Of a stretch of 64,000 nt of DNA, positions 56,761-64,000 are shown one piece after another. Each line of letters opens with the position of its first letter. Positions within the stretch are counted from its first letter, which is position 1. Source of the stretch: JAEINY01 sp942490535 (GTDB lineage: Bacteria > Bacteroidota > Bacteroidia > Bacteroidales > Marinilabiliaceae); assembly GCA_942490535.1 (NCBI GenBank), contig CALNXQ010000002.1, positions 930,001 to 994,000 of the forward strand, given 5' to 3'. The position numbers were made by a program, and so were the translations under genes. Under the pieces are notes generated by a model. It saw only the letters and a list, made by a program, of their open reading frames with translations. It did not search any database and was not told the origin of the DNA.

Positions 56761-57710
56761 TTAGTTGATTAAAATGGTTTCGGTCGGAAATTGATAAAGT
56801 TTTTCTTTTGATTTTCTCAGAACCGCAGCAAGCATTGTCAAAGCCCCTATACGTCCGATGAACATGGTCATAGCAATTAAATATTTCCCGGTAACAGATA
56901 AGTCTGGAGTGATTCCCCTGCTCAATCCCACAGTACTATATGCAGAAACCGCTTCGAATAGTAAGTCAGAGGCCTTCATATTCGGTTCAATTATTACCAA
57001 TAGAAGCGTTACTAAACTGATTACAAGAAAAGACAGTATAATAAAAGCAAATGCTCTGTTAATAGAAATTTCAGGTATTTCACGCCTGTTAATCTCTATC
57101 TTATTCTTCCCCTTAGCCAGGCTAAATGCATTGAGAAGTGCTACCGTGAAAGTACTTGTTTTAATACCTCTCCCCGTAGAAGCCGGAGATGCACCGACCC
57201 ACATCAAAAAGATGATCAGCAGAAGTGCAGGAAGATTGACCATTCCTATATCAATAGTATTGAAACCGGCTGTACGAGGAGTGGCTGCTCCGAAAAAAGC
57301 AGTTATTATTTTACCATACCCCTGATGTTCTGAGAGGGTATTGTCATATTCAAACAGGAGAAACAATAATGTGCCAATCAACAGTAAAATCAATGTTGTA
57401 AAAAGTACGAGTTTTGTATTTAAGCTAATAACATGAGCTTTGTAAAGAGCCGGTTGTCTATTCTTTACACGAAGAACTTTATCGATAGCAAAATGCCTGA
57501 ACCAGGCATATAGGTTTATTATTACCGGAAAACCCAGTCCGCCAACAATAAATTAGAGAGCTATAATGCCATGAAGAGAATAATTAAACCTGAGACCAGT
57601 GTCGAAAAAACTATCCGATAATGTTGAAAAGCCGGCATTACAAAATGCAGAAATGGAATGGAAAACAGCAAAAAAAGCATTGTTGGAAGGAAAGTTCAAG
57701 GAAAAAGATT
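56761..57710 (-). pseudogene. TrkH-family potassium transporter relic
   Basis: The minus strand holds the C-terminal ~315 codons of a TrkH/KtrB potassium-uptake channel subunit. Visible are the filter-region blocks FHSISAFCNAGFS and FGAATPRTAGFNTIDIG, WVGASPASTGRGIKTSTF, and the end REIPEISINRAFAFIILSF to PTETILIN. An in-frame TAA at 57553-57555 falls between IIAL and FIVGGLG, and the N-terminal ~180 residues are absent. The intact part from 57393 looks like a gene but starts inside a TM segment. Together with the TrkA fragment it is a dead trkHA operon. Confidence 0.85.
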
Positions 57711-58058
57711 AAGAGACCAAAAGAATAATTGCTAAACTGCTCTTGTTACTCTCAGCTAATTGATATCCTTCTATCCAGATCAACTTGCTTTCATTCATAA
57801 CTTGACTACCGTATTCGATACAACGCAAGTCTTTTTCGATGGTCGATGTTAAAACAATAAATCAAAACACATTACTGCTCGATCATTTTTTTAGTGAGTT
57901 CGGGATTAATGCATACTCACGAAAAAATCAAATGCGTATCTCAAAACTAATGTGCTATGGTACAATTGCAGCTTAAAATTTTAACGAAGTATTGTTATAA
58001 TTTACAGCTTTAATTCTAAGATTCACTAAAGACTAAATTATCACATGTTAGTTAACTG
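57711..58058. other. Gene-free stretch between trkH relic and PCMD gene
   Basis: AT-rich, with a short open minus-strand stretch (reading IEGYQLAESNKSSLA) that I cannot place. No promoter, terminator or repeat is clear. Confidence 0.5.
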
Positions 58059-59144
58059 TTATTCATAAACCATCTCAACATCATCAATTATTAGCACACT
58101 GCCTATCGCACCAGCAAAATTTGCGCCATCGTAGCTTGATGAAGCCACAAATGTTATGTGTGTAGGCAAAACAAATGATGCAGAATCGGCACCAACAAAA
58201 TTTTGACCTAAAGGACGCATATAGTTAGGGTAGGAATTATCCAACTCTCCATAAATAAAAGGAATCTCAAGTGTCGTTAATGCCTCTTGTGTTTCAGAAC
58301 TTCTAACCCAGGCTGTAGCTAATCTTTCGGTTTTTCCGCCCAGTCTAATTTCTAACAAAGCGTAGATATCGCAAGCATCGGGATAATCAAGAATATTTCC
58401 AGGTTTGTCTTTGTTTTCGTCGCCGGGTACATAAGCGTATTTTAACCTTAATTTTTCGGGTCTTCCGACGAAAGGAATACCAAATTCAATTGCTGCTTGT
58501 GGGTTCGAAGGATCAATGTTATCCGGATTAAAAACTCCGGTAAAAATTGAACCCGCTGAAATTGGAGCACCAAAAGTACCTGCTAATTTCCCATTGTCAA
58601 GCGTAATCATTTTGGCTGCCAGATTATCAGCTCCCAAATCTTCGGGTATGGTTGCTAATTTATTTAATATTTGAGTTCCCTGATTTCCTGTACCCCAAAT
58701 GGTATTTGAGGCGCTTTCGCCAGGTTCGTAATAATTGGAAGCTGTTTTATACCATAAACTAAAATCTCCATTATTAAGCTGTGGAGTAACTGAAGCTACA
58801 TAGGAAAGAACAGTCCAGGTGTGTACACTTCCATCTTCGGCGGTTATTAATATTGTTTGTGGAGTATTTAAATCTAAAGCATCTCCAACTTGCTTATCTG
58901 AAGAAGCAAAAGATGAAAGCTCTAACGACTGTATATTAATTTCAGATAAATCAACGCCCCCTGGTATTTCTACTGTAACTTTTAAACCATCTGAGTCTAT
59001 TTTTGCATTACTAGCTTGATTACTAACGACCAAATCCTTAATGTTGCCATACTTTGATAATCCAAAATGGTCTTCTTTTATACAGGATTGAATTGATACT
59101 ATTGAAAGTATTGCGATGGCTATTTTTATTATATAATTTTTCAT
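58059..59144 (-). CDS. PCMD-domain lipoprotein (putative carbohydrate-metabolism domain)
   Basis: The 361-residue protein has a lipoprotein signal (IVSIQSCIKE), an N-terminal Ig-like domain (~30-110, VSNQASNAKIDSDGLKVTVE, TVLSYVAS), and a C-terminal PCMD jelly-roll domain with LNNGDFSLWYKTASNYYEPG, AAKMITLDNGKLAGTFGAPI and the final IGSVLIIDDVEMVYE. Such proteins are surface lipoproteins of Bacteroidota, perhaps carbohydrate-binding. It follows two outer-membrane genes by 12 bases, so it shares their transcript. Confidence 0.85.
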   Translation of the reverse strand: MKNYIIKIAIAILSIVSIQSCIKEDHFGLSKYGNIKDLVVSNQASNAKIDSDGLKVTVEIPGGVDLSEINIQSLELSSFASSDKQVGDALDLNTPQTILITAEDGSVHTWTVLSYVASVTPQLNNGDFSLWYKTASNYYEPGESASNTIWGTGNQGTQILNKLATIPEDLGADNLAAKMITLDNGKLAGTFGAPISAGSIFTGVFNPDNIDPSNPQAAIEFGIPFVGRPEKLRLKYAYVPGDENKDKPGNILDYPDACDIYALLEIRLGGKTERLATAWVRSSETQEALTTLEIPFIYGELDNSYPNYMRPLGQNFVGADSASFVLPTHITFVASSSYDGANFAGAIGSVLIIDDVEMVYE

Positions 59145-59156
59145 TGTTGATTGTTT

Positions 59157-59933
59157 TTACTTATTAGAACCTATATAATAGGCTAAACCTAATTCAAGAG
59201 ATAATATATTTATATTAAAGTCTACATTTTGGCGTATTTCTCGTGATAAAGGAGCATCATTTATCTTACTTTCTGAGATTTGCAATTCATAACCCAGTAC
59301 ATTTAACTGAATTTCAAAGGCAAAATTTTCCATGGCAAAAAAGGTAATGCCAGGACTTATACCAACTCCCAACAAATAATCAGTGCCATATTGCTTTTGA
59401 ATTTCATCATTGTATTTAATTTCTCGTTTTAAATGATTGGCCATGCCAAATGAAACGCCTATATCGGTAAAAAAACTTAACCTCTCATTTTTAGTTAAGG
59501 GTACAGAAGACCTAAAATGTGGAGTTACTGCAAAACCTCTGGTAATAGAATTTGATTGTAAAGTATCTGGATTTCTGAAAAGACTTCCTTCAAAATGTGT
59601 TTGATAATAATTGAAGTTTATACCCGCCATACCATAATTTCCGGTATAATAACCTACTTTAGCAACAATATTATAGTCCAACTTTTCACCTTCATTTACT
59701 TGCTGCACCAAGTAATCAGTGTTTTTTAACTTTTTATCTTCTAGCGAAAAAGCGAGGCCCAGGTAAATGTTTTTCTTCTTGAAGGGTGAAAAATTATTTT
59801 CGTAATAACTTGACATGAGTTCGTAAGGGCTAATTTTTTCTTCCTTTTCAGCGGTCTCCTGAGAGTAGCTTAATTGTGAGATCATTAAGCCATAAATTAC
59901 TGGAATTAGAAGTTTAAAAATATTTGTTTGCAT
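59157..59933 (-). CDS. Outer-membrane beta-barrel protein of unknown function
   Basis: The 258-residue protein has a signal peptide ending QLSYSQ and then barrel-like strands (NIYLGLAFSLEDKK, NYGMAGINFNYYQTHF, GFAVTPHFRSSVPLTKN) and ends LELGLAYYIGSNK. It is intact. It is 11 bases from the next gene on each side, in a run of three genes with the PCMD lipoprotein at the end. Function unknown; a surface complex with the PCMD protein is a guess. Confidence 0.7.
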   Translation of the reverse strand: MQTNIFKLLIPVIYGLMISQLSYSQETAEKEEKISPYELMSSYYENNFSPFKKKNIYLGLAFSLEDKKLKNTDYLVQQVNEGEKLDYNIVAKVGYYTGNYGMAGINFNYYQTHFEGSLFRNPDTLQSNSITRGFAVTPHFRSSVPLTKNERLSFFTDIGVSFGMANHLKREIKYNDEIQKQYGTDYLLGVGISPGITFFAMENFAFEIQLNVLGYELQISESKINDAPLSREIRQNVDFNINILSLELGLAYYIGSNK

Positions 59934-59944
59934 TGTATTTTGTT

Positions 59945-60499
59945 TTAATATTCAATACTGTTATTTTTTATAAAATCCTTTTTTAAATATTGAGGCGTAT
60001 AAATAACTACTTCTATTTCAAAACCAGCCCCATTTGTACCATCCAAACATGCTCCATAGGTAATGGCCGGAATAATGAAATCATTAGGTTCCCAACGCAA
60101 GCCAACTTTGTATTCCGGTTTGGAGCTTACTTCGCCTTCCGTACCGTATAATTCACCTACAATCGATGTTTTGGGAATTATTTTACAAATAGCCAAACGT
60201 GTAGACCAAGTAAAACCAAAAGCAGTTTCTTTATTGTTACCATAATCGAAGTCAACCATTGCGCCTGGCATAATATCCCAAGAAAACATGTTATTGAGGA
60301 ACGGAATTGTAATAGGAACTGCTGTCCATATGTTTTTATTTAATTCTTTAAATTGTGTTTCGTTATAATAGCCAGGCGATTGACCAAAGCCTAAAAATAC
60401 CCCTCCGCCACCTGTGTTTGCTTCATTTTTCCAGAACATATACTTTCCGTAAACCGTGGTTGTAAATTGTTGCGAAAAACCATTAAATGCTATTGCCAA
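59945..60499 (-). CDS. Outer-membrane-type protein with degraded start
   Basis: The ~184-residue frame reads FTTTVYGKYMFWKNEANTGG, VDFDYGNNKETAFGFTWSTR and PEYKVGLRWEPNDFIIPAIT, a barrel-like or lipid-binding beta protein. The only available start is a TTG inside its signal peptide. In frame upstream lies KNKRRTWISIFLLLAIAFNG, a good signal peptide that lacks an ATG (the codon in place is AGT). The gene may have lost its start. Confidence 0.6.
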   Translation of the reverse strand: MAIAFNGFSQQFTTTVYGKYMFWKNEANTGGGGVFLGFGQSPGYYNETQFKELNKNIWTAVPITIPFLNNMFSWDIMPGAMVDFDYGNNKETAFGFTWSTRLAICKIIPKTSIVGELYGTEGEVSSKPEYKVGLRWEPNDFIIPAITYGACLDGTNGAGFEIEVVIYTPQYLKKDFIKNNSIEY

Positions 60500-60590
60500 A
60501 AGAAAAATGGAAATCCATGTTCTTCTTTTATTTTTACTTTTACTTAAAAGTGTTTATACATAGTGACAAAATTAACACATAATTATAAAA

Positions 60591-61443
60591 TTAGAACCAA
60601 GAACTTCCAAAAGCAATGTAAAACGCAAAATCCTTGACATTACCCCAAGCAAAATCAACGACCATGTGTGTTCAGAGACTCTTAGCTACTTCATCTCGAA
60701 ACCCTGTTCTAACATTATAGGCCCAATCAATATCGTTAAAATTACTGGTTGATTGAAATGCTTTACCCAAACCGGTAAATGCTAATATAGAATAACGTTT
60801 GTAAATATTATACCTCCATCCTGTTTCTGCCACTATGGTATTGTCACTTTGATAGCGCATGGATTGAATACCCCTTAGTTGAACAAAATGGTAAGCATAA
60901 AAAGACGCATCGCCGAGCAAGGAACTCCCTTGAAATAGATAGCTTGATAACAAGCGCGATAATACTGGTACATAACTCAAAAAATTAGTGTTAATTACAC
61001 CATAGTCATCACTCAACCCTAACCATTGAGCGCTATAATTACATGACACCTCAGCATTTATTCCCTTGGTAGGGGAGAAAACATTATCCCTATTATCATA
61101 AACAACCATGGGTTTAATTATTGCCGTTAGCGTACGTACTCTATTTTCGCCAAAGGTGTTCGAATGAAAAGCCCCAGCCGCCCAAGTACCATTTTCGGTT
61201 GAGAGTCCTACACCGCCTGTTACATCGGGTGGAACATAAGAATTGTATTTTTTTACGAGAATGGAAATATATCAATGCTGGGCCTCCGCCATAACCCACA
61301 GCCGGTTCGGTGATAATAACAGGAACAGGCAACAGGCCTATGTGTTCAAGAAGAAAGGAGCTCATATCAAAAGCATTGTCTTCAGGATGCCGAAAACTAA
61401 CTTTTTTTTTGCCGGTTTTCCTGTGTTGTGTCATTTTGTGCAT
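60591..61443 (-). pseudogene. BamA/surface-antigen-like outer-membrane protein, broken
   Basis: Three pieces of one barrel protein of the bacterial surface antigen type can be read. The first is 61443 to ~61240 (LPVPVIITEPAVGYGGGPAL, then a frame change). The second is 61109-60672 (MVVYDNRDNVFSPTKGINAE, ending with an in-frame TGA at 60672). The third is its C-terminal strand (VVDFAWGNVKDFAFYIAFGS) to a TAA at 60591. The N-terminal part also runs into the neighbouring fragment. A frameshift plus a stop codon make it a pseudogene. Confidence 0.8.
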
Positions 61444-61670
61444 TTAATGTGTAGGTAAACTGGGTTGAAAGTTAAGGGTGTTTGAATATTGATCATTCGC
61501 ATCAGGGAGATCACCATTGTAAAAGGTAAATTCAATGGGAAAAGCCATGGCACCTAAAGCTGTATTTGGGGTAGCTAATTCTTCAGATTGCTCTTCTTCC
61601 TGTGCGTTAACACTTAAGGTTTGAAGTGCTATAAAAACCAGGATTGTAAGTTTGAAAGTTTAGTTTTCAT
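61444..61670 (-). pseudogene. N-terminal fragment of a transporter-like outer-membrane protein
   Basis: From an ATG at 61670 the frame breaks within its signal peptide, and the protein then reads ILVFIALQTLSVNAQ, AMAFPIEFTFYNGDLPDAND and QYSNTLNFQPSLP, ending at a TAA directly against the start of the BamA-like relic. It looks like the first ~70 residues of a Bacteroidota outer-membrane protein, with the remainder deleted. Confidence 0.65.
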
Positions 61671-61743
61671 ATTTAGCTGTAATTAAGTGTTAATTAAACA
61701 GTGCACCGATTATAGGATTAATCGGTGCACTGTATTTTAGCTT

Positions 61744-63411
61744 TTAATGTTTATGACCTTCTTCATTGGCAAAGTCGCAACAAGGAACGCCACCGCCGAA
61801 ATCTTCCGGAACAGAATAGAATTCTTGAGTCCAACCTTCAATACTAAGTGGTACAAAACGGCTATTCTCCTGAACTTCAAACCGTATAGGCTGACCGGCG
61901 CTAAATTCTTTTAAAGGTTCAGAATCTTTCATTACAATAATACCGTTCACCAACGCATGTGGGATTCCGGTTGATGGTTTAGTACCATGGGCAAAAGTTG
62001 CATTATCTGTTACTGTTTCCGGATTGAATATGGTAATATCAGCAACCATACCTTCCTGCATACGACCACGAACTTGCATTGATTTTAAGCCCATTTCCCC
62101 CAGTGGTCTGGCGTAGTTGTAACTGGTCATAGCTACTGCCTGCATAAGTGGAACCTTATTTTCTCGGGCTAAACGCAACACTTTTGCAAAAGAACCTGCA
62201 AAACGAGGATGCGTATTTGGTAAATCTTCATTAGGTGTATCCCAGCTAAGTCCAGCATCAGGAAATAGTGGCATACCGTCACTGCCAATGGCAACACCTT
62301 TTAGTTTTACCCAATCTACAACCCATTCTTCTTTACATTTATATACAATTACCTGACGTACAGGATCCTTTTTGAGCATTTCCTCACGCGATTTCTGGGT
62401 GTAGAATTCAAGGGTAGCAACATCTTGTACGGTCTCTTCATACTTATTTCCAAGCGTTTTTACCCACACTTCAGGTTCAAGAAATACAGCATTAAGCGCG
62501 GTAGAACCGGCATTGTAAGGATAAATCTCGCCCCAAACATTGTAGCCTTTTTCACGCATTCTTACTAAAAGCTCGTGAACCATATTGTAACCCGGGTTAT
62601 TAAAATGGCAGGCAATGGCCGGTGCACCTAAAGCGGCAGCGTTGGACAGCATTTCCTGAATACCATTTATTTCTTCAGTATCCGTTCCAGGCGTGTTTCG
62701 AAAATGCATCCCGATTTGACGACCATACAATCCGGAAAGTTTCTGCAATTCGAAAATCTCACGAGCCGAAACACCCTCACGCATATATCCTACAGTTGAC
62801 CCGATACCAATACCACCTTGTCGAAGTCCTTCATCTAGTAATGAAAGAATTTCATTGCCCTGTTCCAGTGTCGGCCTTGTTTTTGACCAACCATCTTTTT
62901 CACGGGTGTATAAAGCATCTGGCGTATATAGGTATTTCCAATCGTTAAAGCCATCTAACACAGCGGCACGCGCAAATTCATGAGCAACAGCAATACCAAA
63001 ATTAACTGGCGAATTGCCTTCACGTCTTTTATACCACTCGTCTAATTTAGGTCCGTGAGCACCAATTTCCAAATCCATTACGGTTGTACGCCCATCACGA
63101 AGCATGTTGCGGTATGCGTAAGGCTCTATCCCATGTTGGTGTCCATCGATAAAACCCGGAGCAACCACCAAGCCTTTGGCATCAATGGTTTCTTTACCTT
63201 TTATGTCAGCTTCGGTAATGATGGCTATTTTACCATCTTTAACACCTACATTTCGTACGGCATCAAAATTGGTTTCGGGGTCCATTACCCGGCCATTAAG
63301 GATGACCACATCAAATTCCTGATTCGGATCGGCAGCTTTTTTAGTAGCTGTTTGCTGACAGCTCGTAAAAATAAGAGCTGAAATAAATAAGGCAAAAATT
63401 GTTCTTTTCAT
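61744..63411 (-). CDS. D-aminoacylase-like amidohydrolase lipoprotein
   Basis: The 555-residue protein belongs to the amidohydrolase superfamily, nearest to N-acyl-D-amino-acid deacylases, which free D-amino acids from N-acyl forms. It has a lipobox (LIFTSCQQT), the entry VVILNGRVMDPETNFDAVRN, the metal pair GHQHG in APGFIDGHQHG, HFRNTPG and CHFNNPG metal-side blocks, VAIGSDGMPLFPD with the catalytic Asp, and MVADITIFNPETV near the end. Secreted lipoprotein forms may act on cell-wall or environmental D-residues. It is intact. Confidence 0.85.
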   Translation of the reverse strand: MKRTIFALFISALIFTSCQQTATKKAADPNQEFDVVILNGRVMDPETNFDAVRNVGVKDGKIAIITEADIKGKETIDAKGLVVAPGFIDGHQHGIEPYAYRNMLRDGRTTVMDLEIGAHGPKLDEWYKRREGNSPVNFGIAVAHEFARAAVLDGFNDWKYLYTPDALYTREKDGWSKTRPTLEQGNEILSLLDEGLRQGGIGIGSTVGYMREGVSAREIFELQKLSGLYGRQIGMHFRNTPGTDTEEINGIQEMLSNAAALGAPAIACHFNNPGYNMVHELLVRMREKGYNVWGEIYPYNAGSTALNAVFLEPEVWVKTLGNKYEETVQDVATLEFYTQKSREEMLKKDPVRQVIVYKCKEEWVVDWVKLKGVAIGSDGMPLFPDAGLSWDTPNEDLPNTHPRFAGSFAKVLRLARENKVPLMQAVAMTSYNYARPLGEMGLKSMQVRGRMQEGMVADITIFNPETVTDNATFAHGTKPSTGIPHALVNGIIVMKDSEPLKEFSAGQPIRFEVQENSRFVPLSIEGWTQEFYSVPEDFGGGVPCCDFANEEGHKH

Positions 63412-63462
63412 CGTTTAAATTTATTTAATAAAACAGTTTTGATTAATGTAAAAATTTAATAA

Positions 63463-64000
63463 TTATTTGTCTTGTGCCATTAAATAATAAAAGTCGTATA
63501 AAGTCCGGCTAACTTCCGCAATGGCTCTATCCTGATCAGATGCGCTAGTCGTGCTGCTCTTGGTGTATACCACAATTGCAAAACGCCTACCATCTGGCAG
63601 CGTTACGTAACCCACGTCATTAGCCACACCACCAATTGTGCCTGTTTTGTGAGCAACCGGTGTTCCTTTTGGCAGAAGTCCTTTAAGCCTTCCTGCACCT
63701 GTTCGTGTGCGCGACATAACTCCCAACAAAAACTTGCTGCTCTCTGCGCTCATTGCCGTACCAGCATCGATAGCCAGAAGCAGTTTCAGCATGGCTTTGG
63801 GCGTTGAGTGGTCACGAGGGTCCTTTTCGAACTCCATGTTTGGTTGAGTCATCTTTATTAGGAGTGTGGGGTCATCAGCAACGGCTTTTGTCACGACGGA
63901 AAAATAGGCCTTGTCGGGCAAACCATAGAAATCTCTTAAGATTTCGGAAGTAGCCCGATCTACACTTTGCTCTGTAATCCCAAGACTGCGCAGTTTCTTA
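63463..64000 (-). CDS. Class A beta-lactamase-type serine hydrolase (C-terminal part, cut by window edge)
   Basis: The last ~178 residues of a serine hydrolase of the class A beta-lactamase fold. The KTG box is clear (TPVAHKTGTIGGVANDVGYV), and the omega-loop end DPRDHSTPKAMLKLLLAI is present. The Ser-x-x-Lys motif lies beyond the window. Counting back from the omega-loop RD pair, the place of the deacylating Glu166 is taken by Met while Asn170 is kept. If that hand count is right it may not be an efficient lactamase. Alignment is needed to settle this. Confidence 0.85.
   Translation of the reverse strand, partial: KKLRSLGITEQSVDRATSEILRDFYGLPDKAYFSVVTKAVADDPTLLIKMTQPNMEFEKDPRDHSTPKAMLKLLLAIDAGTAMSAESSKFLLGVMSRTRTGAGRLKGLLPKGTPVAHKTGTIGGVANDVGYVTLPDGRRFAIVVYTKSSTTSASDQDRAIAEVSRTLYDFYYLMAQDK

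Overview
ORGANISM. The window comes from a Bacteroidota chromosome. Many genes are preceded by the Bacteroidota -7 promoter element TAnnTTTG, often as TATCTTTG or TACATTTG, and the protein families fit this phylum (GH97, DUF6377, DUF3570/DUF4266, PCMD, IS66 and ISAon1-type elements). The 16S rRNA sequence looks more like Cytophagales and relatives than Bacteroidales or Flavobacteriales; this is a judgement by eye, not a phylogeny. LAYOUT. (1) 1-16.1 kb is ordinary chromosome: a cut-off GH20 hexosaminidase, the GTPases Era and Der, a putative porin, MltF, a NUDIX hydrolase, a GH97 glycosidase beside a DUF6377 regulator, a DUF481-type barrel, a PLP aminotransferase and a LolC/E-like permease. 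(2) 16.2-20.4 kb is an IS landing zone behind an rRNA operon. An intact IS66 element has a perfect 8-bp target duplication. It is followed by a GC-rich repeat, a 21-bp minisatellite and an ISAon1 (ISL3-type) element with a duplicated right end. (3) 20.4-26.4 kb is a complete minus-strand rRNA operon (16S, tRNA-Ile, tRNA-Ala, 23S, 5S) with three promoter modules of identical internal geometry. (4) 26.4-40.4 kb is again ordinary: a DPM1-like glycosyltransferase, dihydroorotase, aspartate kinase, fructose-bisphosphatase, a CAP-domain protein, the thioredoxin / ApbE / DUF4266 / DUF3570 operon, a Gre-like factor, a C69 peptidase and a secreted nuclease. (5) 40.4-57.7 kb is an accessory region. It holds an hsdR relic, an ECF sigma operon flanked by two lipoprotein genes, a tRNA-Pro 3'-end fragment that may be an att scar, a hipB-hipS-hipT-hipS2 locus with three operators spaced exactly 40 bp, a little-known IS with a -1 frameshift signal, an HTH / conserved protein / holin / amidase cassette, a second intact hipBA pair, structured GC-rich repeats and a trkH-trkA relic. 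(6) 57.7-64 kb appears more AT-rich and carries surface proteins (PCMD lipoprotein, barrels), several decayed outer-membrane genes, a D-aminoacylase-like lipoprotein and a cut-off class-A-type serine hydrolase. HOW GENES WORK TOGETHER. The DUF6377 regulator probably serves glycan use with the nearby GH97. The thioredoxin-to-DUF3570 operon looks like one envelope redox or flavinylation unit. The ECF operon looks like a self-contained envelope-sensing unit. The HipA-type loci are kinase toxin-antitoxin systems with readable operators. The most system-like unexplained units are the ApbE/DUF4266/DUF3570 operon, the four-gene hip locus and the holin/amidase cassette.
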